This document shows positions 24,583 to 32,345 of a DNA stretch of 39,660 nt, one piece after another. The translations under genes were made by a program, and so were the position numbers. This stretch comes from Verrucomicrobiota bacterium (lineage in GTDB: Bacteria > Chlamydiota > Chlamydiia > Chlamydiales > 2-12-FULL-49-11). The stretch spans positions 1 to 39,660 of the forward strand of contig JAFEGE010000091.1 of assembly GCA_018240105.1 (NCBI GenBank). Reading direction: 5' to 3'. Positions within the stretch are counted from its first letter, which is position 1; every line of letters starts with the position of its first letter. The notes beneath the pieces were generated by a model. That model was not told the DNA's origin, made no database searches, and saw nothing but the letters and a program-made list of their open reading frames with translations.

Positions 24583-25227
24583 ATGAATGAAGCAATCTTT
24601 TTTATACACATTCTAGTTTTAATTTTATTCACCTACTTGGCTTTACGAGTCGGTAGAGAGGCTTTATTGGCTCTATGTGCGCTAGAATGGGTTTTGGCAA
24701 ACCTTTTTGTGACTAAAGGAATTGTTTTATTCTCGCTTCACGTAACCCCAACCGATGCCTATGCGATCGCCTCTCTCCTCGGCTCAAACCTATTACAAGA
24801 GTATTTTGGCAGAGAGGAGGCTAAAAAAAGCCTTCGCATCAGCCTTGTCCTTTTACTATTTTTTACTGCGATGTCCATCTTTCAAATAGGTTATTTACCA
24901 TCCTCTCTAGATGAGATGGATGGCGCCTTTAGAAGCATTTTGATGACAACGCCCCGGATCGCCCTCTCCTCTATCATCTCCTTCCTAGTGACACAAAGAG
25001 TCGATATCGAGCTCTTCGGCTACCTTAGAAAAAGGCTCTCGCTTAGAACGGCTATGCTTTGCTCTTTAGCTGTTACACAAGCTCTAGATACAGCTCTTTT
25101 TTCAGTGCTTGCTCTCTATAAAGTTGTTCCGTCTCTTACATCGATCATGCTCTTTAGCTATGCGATCAAGATGATCACCCTTGTCTCTATGACAGTACTA
25201 ACACCTCTACAAAGAAAAGCCGCATGA
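24583..25227 (+). CDS. yhhQ: Queuosine precursor transporter (YhhQ/VUT family)
   Basis: 214 aa, about six membrane helices. Family features include the N-terminal helix ending in an acidic/basic loop, TPTDAYAIASLLGSNLLQEYFGREEAKK, and VTQALDTALFS in the fifth helix. The family imports preQ0, preQ1, queuine or related bases. Its stop overlaps the tgt ATG by four bases, which ties the transporter to the tRNA-modifying enzyme: together they form a salvage route for queuosine. No synthesis genes for preQ1 are nearby. Confidence 0.9.
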   Translation: MNEAIFFIHILVLILFTYLALRVGREALLALCALEWVLANLFVTKGIVLFSLHVTPTDAYAIASLLGSNLLQEYFGREEAKKSLRISLVLLLFFTAMSIFQIGYLPSSLDEMDGAFRSILMTTPRIALSSIISFLVTQRVDIELFGYLRKRLSLRTAMLCSLAVTQALDTALFSVLALYKVVPSLTSIMLFSYAIKMITLVSMTVLTPLQRKAA

Positions 25228-26345
25228 AGTTCGAAATTGTCCACACCTCCAAGAAGTCGAGAGCGCGTGTTGGCAAAATTCACACACCTCATGGCATCAT
25301 TCACACCCCAAGCTTTGTGGCTGTCGGCACGAACGCCGCTATCAAAGCGCTCGACAGCGTAGCTGTGAACTCACTCGAACTAGATCTTCTCTTCTGTAAC
25401 ACATACCACCTTCTTATCCAACCAGGTCCCAAGGTGATCAAAGAGGCTGGCGGGCTTCACAAGTTTATGAAACGCTCGCGCCCGATCATCACAGACTCTG
25501 GTGGCTTTCAAGTCTTTAGCCTTGCCTACGGCTCTGTTGCAAGTGAACTTAAAAGCCAAGGGATGAAAAAAAGCTCTGGCACAGTTCTTAAGATTACGGA
25601 AGAGGGTGTTACCTTTCGCTCTTATCGTGACGGCAAAAAGATTCTTCTGACACCAGAGAACTCTGTAGAGACGCAAAAGGATCTCGGCGCCGATATCATC
25701 ATCCCCCTTGATGAACTGCCCCCCTATCACATCTCAAAGACAGCTCTTAAAGAGTCGCTCGATCGCACCCACCGCTGGGAGATTCGCTCTTTAGAGACCC
25801 ACCTTGCTAACCCAAAAGAGCAGGCGATGTACGCGGTTGTCCACGGCGGCATCGACCCTGCCATGCGAGAAGAGAGTCTCTCCTTTTTACGTAAACACCC
25901 CTTCGATGGCTTTTCCATCGGCGGTAGCCTTGGTAAAACACGCGATGAAATGGCTATCATGCTCGACAGGCTAACCCCCCTTCTCCCTCCCGACAAACCA
26001 AACCACCTTCTCGGTATCGCAGACCTCCCCTCCCTCAACCGCCTTATCCCCTTCGGTATTGACACCTTCGACTCCTCCTACCCAACCAAAGCCGCACGCC
26101 ACGGGGTTCTTCTCACCAAGAGCGGCCCTCTAAAAATTGTCAAAGAGACCAATGCTTCTAACTATGAAGCTCCCGATCCTACTTGCTCCTGCACCACCTG
26201 CCAAAACTACTCTCTTGCCTATCTAAACCACCTCTTCCGGGCAAATGAGCTTGTGGGTCTTCAGCTCGCCACAGTCCACAACCTAGCCTTCATGGTCAAC
26301 TTCATGCAAGAGATGCGCGAAGATATCCTAAATGATAAAGTGTAG
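25224..26345 (+). CDS. tgt: tRNA-guanine transglycosylase
   Basis: 373 aa. It exchanges guanine 34 of GUN-anticodon tRNAs for a queuosine precursor. General-base Asp91 is in DSGGFQVFS, substrate-binding VVHGGIDP at 205-212, nucleophile Asp283 in FDSSYPTKAARHG, and the zinc site is Cys321, Cys323, Cys326 and His352. The pocket loop reads IGGSLGK (232-238) where typical bacterial enzymes have GGLAVGE; the position of the selectivity Val is a Gly, as in eukaryotic queuine-using enzymes. This suggests direct use of host queuine (inference, consistent with what has been reported for C. trachomatis). Confidence 0.96.
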   Translation: MKFEIVHTSKKSRARVGKIHTPHGIIHTPSFVAVGTNAAIKALDSVAVNSLELDLLFCNTYHLLIQPGPKVIKEAGGLHKFMKRSRPIITDSGGFQVFSLAYGSVASELKSQGMKKSSGTVLKITEEGVTFRSYRDGKKILLTPENSVETQKDLGADIIIPLDELPPYHISKTALKESLDRTHRWEIRSLETHLANPKEQAMYAVVHGGIDPAMREESLSFLRKHPFDGFSIGGSLGKTRDEMAIMLDRLTPLLPPDKPNHLLGIADLPSLNRLIPFGIDTFDSSYPTKAARHGVLLTKSGPLKIVKETNASNYEAPDPTCSCTTCQNYSLAYLNHLFRANELVGLQLATVHNLAFMVNFMQEMREDILNDKV

Positions 26346-26364
26346 AGTTTTTTAATACGAAAAA

Positions 26365-26426
26365 TCACCAAATCGTATTTTCTTGATTTGGTGACTTAGA
26401 AATGCTACAATAAGCACATCACCAAA
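26365..26426. promoter_or_regulatory. Operator-like inverted repeat plus extra half site at the ATPase promoter
   Basis: TCACCAAATC (26365-26374) and GATTTGGTGA (26385-26394) are perfect 10-bp inverted arms with a 10-nt spacer; a third half site ATCACCAAA lies at 26418-26426. The right arm covers the -35 box and the third site follows the -10 box. No T-run follows on the plus strand, so an operator fits better than a tgt terminator. Confidence 0.65.
26383..26411 (+). promoter_or_regulatory. Promoter of the COG1672-like ATPase gene
   Basis: TTGATT (26383-26388), exactly 17 bp, TACAAT (26406-26411), 28 bases before the ATG. Confidence 0.65.
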
Positions 26427-26439
26427 AAAAGACTTTACG

Positions 26440-27864
26440 ATGCAGCATTCGTTTGTAGGCCGAAAAAGAGAGCTTGAGATGCTCGGCGAACTTTTTAAGA
26501 AAAAGTCTGCTAGCCTTGTGGTTATTAGAGGAAGGCGGCGCATTGGAAAGAGCCGGTTAGCACAAGAATTTGGAGAAAAAACTCCCCATTATGTTTTTTC
26601 TGGCATTCCTCCAAGCAAGGAGATCACAGCTCTCGACCAAAAAGAGGAGTTTGCACGCCAATTACAGCGTGAAATGAAAATACCCCTACCGAGAGCCGAC
26701 GATTGGGGCGATCTATTTTGGCAGCTAGCGCAGCAATCGCAACAGGGAAAAATTGTTCTTGTTTTAGATGAAATTAGTTGGATGGGGTCAAAGGATCCCA
26801 CATTCCTTGGAAAGCTTAAAACAGCTTGGGATCTTTATTTTAAAAATAATCCTAAGTTAATTCTTATTCTTTGCGGCTCAATTTCAAGTTGGATTGAAAA
26901 AAACATTCTTAGTAGCACCGGCTTTTTAGGAAGAATCTCTTTAGACATTGTTTTAGAAGAGCTCCCTTTACATGAATGTAACAAATTTTGGCATGCCGAG
27001 CACGATAGAGTCTCTGCTTTTGATAAGTTTAAAGTCCTCTCTGTGATCGGAGGTGTACCACGCTATCTTGAAGAGATTTTACCACACCAGAGTGCTGAAA
27101 CAAATATCCAAAGATTATGCTTTCAAAAAGAGGGGTTTCTTTTTAACGAGTTTGAGCGGATTTTTTCCGATTTATTCTCTTCAAGGAGCGCCATTTACAA
27201 AAGCATTGTAGAGAGGCTTGCTGAAGGGCCTTGCGAGCTTAAAGATATCTACACCGCCTTGGCTATTAAGAAAAACAGCCTCGTTTCCGAATACATGGAA
27301 GATCTCGTAACAGCAGGATTTGTCTCCCGGGACTTTACTTGGCACCTTAAGACAGGATTAGATTCGAAATTGAGCCACTATCGACTCAAAGATAACTATT
27401 TAAGATTCTATCTCAAATATATCGAGCCAAATAAAAAGAAGATCGAAAAACAAGGCTTAAAGCTATTACCCCAATGGCAGTCTGCCATGGGATTACAATT
27501 TGAAAACCTTGTCCTTGGTAATCGAAAATCGGTCCAAAAAATACTTGGTATCGATCCTTCAGAGATTATAAATGACAACCCATTTTTCCAACGAAAAGCC
27601 CAGGGTCGTCAAGGCTGTCAAATTGACTACATGATCCAAACAAAATTCGGAACCTCTTATTTGTGCGAAATTAAATTTAATGCACAAGAGATTACAAAAA
27701 GTGTTATCGATGAGGTTAAACAGAAAATCAAAAGCCTAGATCTTCCTAAAAACATGTCGATTAGGCCTGTTTTAATCCATGTCAATGGCGTTGATGAAGG
27801 AGTTATCGAAAGCAATTTCTTCTCTTCTATCATCGATTTCCATGATCTTCTTCTTTTTACGTAA
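26440..27864 (+). CDS. AAA ATPase with DUF234 / PD-(D/E)XK-like C-terminal domain
   Basis: 474 aa. Walker A is GRRRIGKS (30-37), Walker B IVLVLDEISWM, and LCGSISSWI follows as a sensor. A winged-helix-like region (ELKDIYTALAIKKNSLVSEY) comes next. At the C-terminus GCQIDYMIQT...SYLCEIKFN gives the D...ExK pattern of a nuclease-like fold. This is the COG1672/archaeal-type ATPase family, of unknown cellular role, common in many lineages as accessory genes. It is not a close copy of the DUF4143 ATPase at 14234 but has the same logic: ATPase, winged helix, nuclease-like end and palindromes at the promoter. Confidence 0.87.
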   Translation: MQHSFVGRKRELEMLGELFKKKSASLVVIRGRRRIGKSRLAQEFGEKTPHYVFSGIPPSKEITALDQKEEFARQLQREMKIPLPRADDWGDLFWQLAQQSQQGKIVLVLDEISWMGSKDPTFLGKLKTAWDLYFKNNPKLILILCGSISSWIEKNILSSTGFLGRISLDIVLEELPLHECNKFWHAEHDRVSAFDKFKVLSVIGGVPRYLEEILPHQSAETNIQRLCFQKEGFLFNEFERIFSDLFSSRSAIYKSIVERLAEGPCELKDIYTALAIKKNSLVSEYMEDLVTAGFVSRDFTWHLKTGLDSKLSHYRLKDNYLRFYLKYIEPNKKKIEKQGLKLLPQWQSAMGLQFENLVLGNRKSVQKILGIDPSEIINDNPFFQRKAQGRQGCQIDYMIQTKFGTSYLCEIKFNAQEITKSVIDEVKQKIKSLDLPKNMSIRPVLIHVNGVDEGVIESNFFSSIIDFHDLLLFT

Positions 27865-27910
27865 AAGAGCTGCTGTTTTCTCACTGGTGTCACGCCACGC
27901 CTCCTACATG

Positions 27911-27936
27911 TATGCTCAAGTGGATTCAAAAATAGT
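27911..27936. repeat. Solo terminal-repeat remnant of the type A miniature element
   Basis: TATGCTCAAGTGGATTCAAA plus AATAGT matches the terminal repeat of the copy at 38874-38899 (minus strand) at about 22 of 26 positions. No interior or second end is found nearby. It lies 4 bp beyond the stop of the minus-strand membrane-protein gene. Confidence 0.6.
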
Positions 27937-27940
27937 CTTT

Positions 27941-28375
27941 TTAAAAAAGAGCTATAGCTGTAAGAAAACAAACGATAGCGGCTATTCCTAGAAAAGCGCT
28001 TTTAAGCTTTTGGTGAGAGGTCCATGCCAATACCGATTGCGTGCCGCAAGGAGTTGTAGCTAAAAAGCTACTTACCCCTAACAGAGACCACCCTGCTCTA
28101 AAAGTTGACGCAAAAAACTCTACCCCGAAGACTCCAGTTTTGATAAAAAGCGCTGCACATAAAAGAGATAAACTTAGATTAAAAATCCCCTTTTGTAAAC
28201 TACCAGATCTTTTCTCTTTTCTAAATACCTTTAACTGTTTCCAGCTTTTGATAGCTGCAAGAAGAGCCCAAACACAAAAGATCGCAAGCCCTATAGCCTG
28301 CACCCACTTAAACCATGGTATGTTTAATATCCCGTTACCCATTAAAACATTATATCCGATAGCGATTTTCCTCAT
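27941..28375 (-). CDS. Small four-helix membrane protein, unknown function
   Basis: 144 aa with four hydrophobic stretches (about 20-42, 62-82, 92-110 and 122-143). No known motif. A GGAAAAG seven bases before the ATG supports translation. It is divergent from the EamA-family gene, whose promoter begins about 65 bp upstream. The size and layout recall DoxX- or DUF-type small membrane proteins, but I cannot assign one. Confidence 0.6.
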   Translation of the reverse strand: MRKIAIGYNVLMGNGILNIPWFKWVQAIGLAIFCVWALLAAIKSWKQLKVFRKEKRSGSLQKGIFNLSLSLLCAALFIKTGVFGVEFFASTFRAGWSLLGVSSFLATTPCGTQSVLAWTSHQKLKSAFLGIAAIVCFLTAIALF

Positions 28376-28441
28376 TTAATCTTTTCCTATCAAATAAAAT
28401 TTTATATAAACTTACACGCCAGTAAATACAAAGATCGGTTT

Positions 28442-28470
28442 TTGTGATTATTCCTGACCCATGCTATACT
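28442..28470 (+). promoter_or_regulatory. Promoter of the EamA transporter gene, leaderless geometry
   Basis: TTGTGA (28442-28447), exactly 17 bp, TATACT (28465-28470), then seven bases to the ATG at 28478. The expected transcription start coincides with the start codon and no Shine-Dalgarno sequence exists. Confidence 0.65.
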
Positions 28471-28477
28471 TACTACC

Positions 28478-29416
28478 ATGGGTATTTTCCTTGTTTTCTT
28501 CCTCTTCTCGGTCTGGTCTGTAGTCTTTCCTTTAGGAAAGTATGCGCTCCTCTATAGCTCGCCTATATTTATTACGGGCGCGAGGATGACCTTTGCAGGG
28601 CTTTTGCTCTTGGCTTACCTCTACTTTCGCAAAAAACTACCGCCGCTTTCAAAGAAACAACTCTTTTCTTTATTTTTATTAGCCCTCTTTAGCATCTATA
28701 TTACAAATATTTTAGAGTTCTGGGGGCTTGCTCATCTTTCTGCTGCCAAGACCTGCTTTCTTTACAGCTTAACACCCTTTGTAGCGGCTCTTCTCTCCTA
28801 TATACACTTCAAAGAGAAGATGACACCTGGCAAGTGGATGGGGATGTTGATCGGCTCCCTTGGCTTTATTCCCGTCCTGCTCGATAAAAGTGGCACGGAG
28901 AGCCTTTTTGATACGATATTTTTCTTTAGTCTGCCTGAGCTTGCTGTCTTTGGTGCGGTCTTCTTCTCTACCTATGGCTGGATTCTTCTGCGCCTTGTTG
29001 TCAAAGATAACCAAATCTCCCCACCGGTTGCCAATGGTATCAGCATGTTTATCGGTGGCACCTTAGCCCTCTTCACCTCTTTTTTTACAGACTCTTGGAA
29101 CCCTCTACCCTTCGACTCTAGCGCTACTTTTCCACTTGTTGGCACCCTCCTAGTTATTACTTTAATATCGAATATTCTCTGCTATAACCTCTATGGCTAC
29201 CTTTTAAAGAAGTATACAGCTACATTTCTATCGTTTTTCGGCCTTCTCTCACCCCTATTTGCCTCTTTCCATAGCTGGATCTTAATTGGTGAACCACCGA
29301 GCCTCCCCATTCTTTTATCATCCCCGATTGTTATCTTAGGACTCTTCCTCATCCACCGCGAAGAGCTGCGCCAGGGTTACATCTCCTCCAATACCCTAAC
29401 CAAATCTACCTCCTAG
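28478..29416 (+). CDS. EamA/DMT-family transporter
   Basis: 312 aa, ten predicted membrane helices in two EamA repeats. The first repeat ends around YIHFKEKMTPGKWMGMLIGS, and the second carries LSPLFASFHSWILIGEPPSL before the last helices. The drug/metabolite transporter superfamily exports or imports amino acids, nucleotides or cofactors; the substrate cannot be inferred (some chlamydial DMT members carry S-adenosylmethionine). The message is probably leaderless. Confidence 0.88.
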   Translation: MGIFLVFFLFSVWSVVFPLGKYALLYSSPIFITGARMTFAGLLLLAYLYFRKKLPPLSKKQLFSLFLLALFSIYITNILEFWGLAHLSAAKTCFLYSLTPFVAALLSYIHFKEKMTPGKWMGMLIGSLGFIPVLLDKSGTESLFDTIFFFSLPELAVFGAVFFSTYGWILLRLVVKDNQISPPVANGISMFIGGTLALFTSFFTDSWNPLPFDSSATFPLVGTLLVITLISNILCYNLYGYLLKKYTATFLSFFGLLSPLFASFHSWILIGEPPSLPILLSSPIVILGLFLIHREELRQGYISSNTLTKSTS

Positions 29417-29442
29417 ATTAAAAAATTTCTAAGAGTTCCTTG

Positions 29443-29471
29443 TTGACTTAAAAAAATCATTCTTATAAAGA
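29443..29471 (+). promoter_or_regulatory. Putative promoter of the 99-aa basic protein gene
   Basis: TTGACT (29443-29448), 17 bp, TAAAGA (29466-29471); TATAAA at 29464-29469 would be an alternative -10 with a 15-bp spacer. Confidence 0.45.
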
Positions 29472-29522
29472 TTACTTAAAACGAATGTTTTTTTTTGATT
29501 GATACATTTTTAGGAGGTTATC

Positions 29523-29822
29523 ATGAGAGTCAATCCAGAGTCCGGAGCCGAAGGCCCGAAGCATAGAATAGAGGGTGAAAAACCAAGTCGAAAAGGTAAT
29601 AGAGTAGCAACAGAGACACGAGTTGCTTCTAACGCATTACGCGCCTCTCAAGCAAAAGTTGCAACATCCAGAGCCCCAGAGGGTAGACAAAGAGCCCATT
29701 ATTCTGTGGGAGATCCAACTCGTATTGCTTCACGCTGTAAGACAATAGTTGCCCGTGTAACCGGTAATCCTAGAGGACATACCTCGAATTCTCTTTCCGG
29801 AAGAACAGCGCGAGTCGCGTAA
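29523..29822 (+). CDS. Small very basic, disordered protein
   Basis: 99 aa, unknown function. A perfect AGGAGG (29512-29517) five bases before the ATG and an upstream promoter make it a likely real gene. It has about 15 Arg and 6 Lys against about 7 acidic residues, is rich in Ser, Ala, Thr and Gly, and has almost no hydrophobic core; it is probably unfolded or nucleic-acid-binding. It lacks the Lys/Ala repeats of chlamydial histone Hc2. Its last 53 bp overlap the 3' end of bioY on the other strand. Alternatives are a nucleoid or ribosome-associated peptide, or a secreted effector. Confidence 0.7.
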   Translation: MRVNPESGAEGPKHRIEGEKPSRKGNRVATETRVASNALRASQAKVATSRAPEGRQRAHYSVGDPTRIASRCKTIVARVTGNPRGHTSNSLSGRTARVA

Positions 29823-30330
29823 AGCAAAGTAGTTTTAATAGGTCTCCTAGTATAAAAGGAGCCACACCTAGTAAAATGGCTTTTTCTATGCCGACGAACG
29901 TAGCAAGATAGCTAGCGCCGCATAGGTAGACGATTAGATTACCGATTGCCATGTGGTTAAATAAGGAGATAGCTCCTTTTTTGCTGCTTCTCTCTTCTAA
30001 AAAACCTACCACGTAGGCAGCAGCAAGATATCCTATTAGATACCCTCCAGAGGGTCCTATAAGACGTGCGATACCTGACCCTCCCATAGCAAAGACCGGA
30101 TATCCCATAGCGCCTTCGATTAAGAAAAAAAGAAGCGCGATTGCGGCTCTCTTTGATCCTAAAAAAGCTCCGAGAAAAAAGACAAGCTGACACTGTAGTA
30201 CTAATGGCACCGGTGTAAAGGGAAGAGGAATGGCAAAAGGAGAGGCAAGCGCTAAAATAAGGCTCGCGCCAAAAGCAATGGCAATATCTTTAGTTACTGT
30301 TTTTTCTTCTCTTATAGCTATAGCTACCAT
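29770..30330 (-). CDS. bioY: Biotin transporter BioY
   Basis: 186 aa, six membrane helices. It has PFTPVPLVLQCQLVFFLGAFLG and RLIGPSGGYLIGYLAAAYVVG, the latter being the BioY signature (GPTGGYL-like). BioY is the substrate-binding S component of ECF-type biotin uptake and can work without dedicated energising proteins in some bacteria. Its ATG overlaps the nudix gene's 3' end by 7 bp. Placing biotin uptake downstream of fabF links it to fatty-acid synthesis, because acetyl-CoA carboxylase needs biotin. Confidence 0.92.
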   Translation of the reverse strand: MVAIAIREEKTVTKDIAIAFGASLILALASPFAIPLPFTPVPLVLQCQLVFFLGAFLGSKRAAIALLFFLIEGAMGYPVFAMGGSGIARLIGPSGGYLIGYLAAAYVVGFLEERSSKKGAISLFNHMAIGNLIVYLCGASYLATFVGIEKAILLGVAPFILGDLLKLLCFTRLALFFRKENSRYVL

Positions 30331-30743
30331 GTATGGCTCCTTCTAACCTCTTTTACGATCTCTTTAGACTCTGGAAAACTTAAGATCCTCTCTGCATCTC
30401 TAAGAGGCGCCCATTTTCCTTCAACAACCTCGCGTCCATCTACCGTGATGCTATCTGGATTTTTTACAGTCGCAACAAAGTAGTAAACTGCTTTTTCGAT
30501 CCACTCATTATTACGAAAAAAGCGGTAATTTTCTAGAAAAGAGTTTTCAGAGAGAAGAGATTCTACTTCTAATCCCGTCTCTTCAAGAAGTTCGCGGCTA
30601 GCAGCTTCAAGATCGGTCTCTTGAGCCTCTTTATGGCCCTTTGGGAAACCCCACCAGCCTGCTTTATGTTTTACAAAGAAAACGAAGGGAGAACCATTAT
30701 CAAAACGGATTGGCACAATGCCGTAGGAAGACTCTTTACGCAT
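30324..30743 (-). CDS. Nudix hydrolase (Ap4A-type candidate)
   Basis: 139 aa from the ATG at 30743, which overlaps the fabF stop by 8 bp; a longer in-frame form inside fabF is unlikely. The nudix box is complete at about 36-58: G, five residues, E, seven residues, RELLEETGLE. WWGFPKGHKE before it is typical of asymmetric diadenosine tetraphosphate hydrolases. Chlamydia have a comparable nudix gene beside fabF, as I recall, which supports orthology. Confidence 0.9.
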   Translation of the reverse strand: MRKESSYGIVPIRFDNGSPFVFFVKHKAGWWGFPKGHKEAQETDLEAASRELLEETGLEVESLLSENSFLENYRFFRNNEWIEKAVYYFVATVKNPDSITVDGREVVEGKWAPLRDAERILSFPESKEIVKEVRRSHTW

Positions 30744-31980
30744 AGCGAGAAATAGCGATAACGCTATTGTGTCCACCAAAGCCAAACGAATTTGAGATCG
30801 CATGATTCACAACGAAATCTTGCGCTTTATCTTTTACGATATCGATACCAGAGAGCTCCTCTTCGGGCTCTTGTACGTTAATCGTTGGATGGATTTTACC
30901 TGTCTGTATCGCTTGGATCGTGGCTACAAGTTCTAAGGCGCCTGCACCGCCAAGCGCATGGCCTATGATCGATTTAGTAGCGTTTACGCGCAAACGTGGC
31001 AGCGTATCTTTAAAGACCGTTTTGATAGCTCTTATCTCACAAAGATCACCAACAGGCGTTGATGTCGCATGGGCGTTGATATAGTCGATATCTTTCGGCT
31101 CTAAATCAGCATCTTTTAAGGCAAGTTCAATACAGTGAGCGACACCTCTACCATCTGGTCTTGGCTCTGTCATATGGTGGGCATCACAGGTAACCGATCC
31201 GCCTTTATATTCAGCTAAGATGGTAGCACCTCTAGCTAACGCGTGCTCTAAGCTCTCTAAGACAAAAATAGCACAACCTTCACCCATAACAAAGCCGTCT
31301 CTATTTTTATCCCATGGCCTTGAAGCCCCCTCTACATTCTCGTTGTTACGAGAAAGAGCTCTAAGAGAACTAAAGCCTGCATAGCACATCTCGTTCATAG
31401 AGGCTTCCACGCCACCGGTGAGCATGATATCGGCATCACCTTTGCGAATATGCTCAGCAGCGCTATAAATACTATAATTAGATGTGGCGCAAGCAGTCGA
31501 TATAGAGTAGTTCGGCCCTTGAAAACCAAGCTCAATTCCTAAAAGAGCGCCCGGCATGTTTGTTAAGATATAGGGGACAAAAAAAGGCGTCACCCATTTG
31601 CTTCCCTTTTCGACCATCGTCTCTACGCCATCGACGAAGACTCTCATCCCGCCCATACCAGAGCCTAAAAGAATGCCCGCTCTCTGCTTATCAATCTTAT
31701 CGAGGTCTAATTTAGCGTGGGCGATTGCCTGCTTACCAGCTCCCATTGCATAGGCAATACAAGGATCGACTCTTCTTGCCTGCTTCTTTTCAAGATACGC
31801 CTCCGCATTAAAATCCTCTACGGGGGCGCCGAATCTAGTCGGTAAATCGGCAACAGAAAAGCTCGTAATCTCTTTAACGCCACTTTTGCCTGCAAGGAGA
31901 TTTTGATAAAATGTTTCGATATCTTGTCCAAAACAAGAGACAAGACCCATTCCTGTGATTACAACTCTTTTTTTCGTCAT
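30736..31980 (-). CDS. fabF: 3-oxoacyl-[ACP] synthase II
   Basis: 414 aa. The thiolase-fold KAS triad is Cys164 (STACATSNYS), His304 (NAHATSTPVGD) and His341 (KSIIGHALGGAGA), with Lys336 also conserved. It starts VVITGMGLVSCFG, as is usual for FabF. The Cys-His-His set distinguishes it from FabH. It elongates acyl-ACP in type II fatty-acid synthesis. The start ATG overlaps the rsfS stop by four bases. Confidence 0.96.
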   Translation of the reverse strand: MTKKRVVITGMGLVSCFGQDIETFYQNLLAGKSGVKEITSFSVADLPTRFGAPVEDFNAEAYLEKKQARRVDPCIAYAMGAGKQAIAHAKLDLDKIDKQRAGILLGSGMGGMRVFVDGVETMVEKGSKWVTPFFVPYILTNMPGALLGIELGFQGPNYSISTACATSNYSIYSAAEHIRKGDADIMLTGGVEASMNEMCYAGFSSLRALSRNNENVEGASRPWDKNRDGFVMGEGCAIFVLESLEHALARGATILAEYKGGSVTCDAHHMTEPRPDGRGVAHCIELALKDADLEPKDIDYINAHATSTPVGDLCEIRAIKTVFKDTLPRLRVNATKSIIGHALGGAGALELVATIQAIQTGKIHPTINVQEPEEELSGIDIVKDKAQDFVVNHAISNSFGFGGHNSVIAISRYA

Positions 31981-32342
31981 ACCATTTGTGAGGTAAAGTT
32001 TAGTGGCAGGATCTTCCCCTCTGAGAAAAGTCTCTCCAATTGATACTTTTCTCGAACCCCAGGCATGAAGATATGGACGATAATATCGTTATAGTCAAGA
32101 AGCACCCAATCTCCCGTCTGAAGCCCTTCCACATGGTGTGGAGAGAGGTTTTCATTTTTAAGCTCTTTGACGATGTCTTGTGCGATTGCGATCACATGCC
32201 GATCTACATTACCCTCTGCGACGATAAGGTAATCAGCAACCGTTGAAAAATCCCCTATAAAGAGAGCCAGAGGATTCAAACCTTTCTTGTCAAAAATTGT
32301 TTGACAAATCTTTTGTACTATTTCTCGTGAGTTCTGTGTCAT
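31977..32342 (-). CDS. rsfS: Ribosome silencing factor RsfS
   Basis: 121 aa, the full length of the family. LALFIGDFSTVADYLIVAEG and the later GDWVLLDYNDIIVHIF are the conserved RsfS/Iojap segments. It binds ribosomal protein uL14 and blocks subunit joining under starvation. The adjacent nadD-rsfS order is widespread in bacteria. Confidence 0.95.
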   Translation of the reverse strand: MTQNSREIVQKICQTIFDKKGLNPLALFIGDFSTVADYLIVAEGNVDRHVIAIAQDIVKELKNENLSPHHVEGLQTGDWVLLDYNDIIVHIFMPGVREKYQLERLFSEGKILPLNFTSQMV

Positions 32343-32345
32343 ACC

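Noticed and set aside
26365-26394. The tgt-distal hairpin as a Rho-independent terminator for tgt.
   Set aside because: No T-run follows on the plus strand, and the repeat overlaps a good -35 with a third half site downstream; operator preferred, though dual use is possible.
29443-29822. The Arg-rich protein as a chlamydial histone Hc2.
   Set aside because: It lacks the Lys/Ala/Arg pentapeptide-like repeats and is Ser/Gly/Thr-rich; only the basic character agrees.
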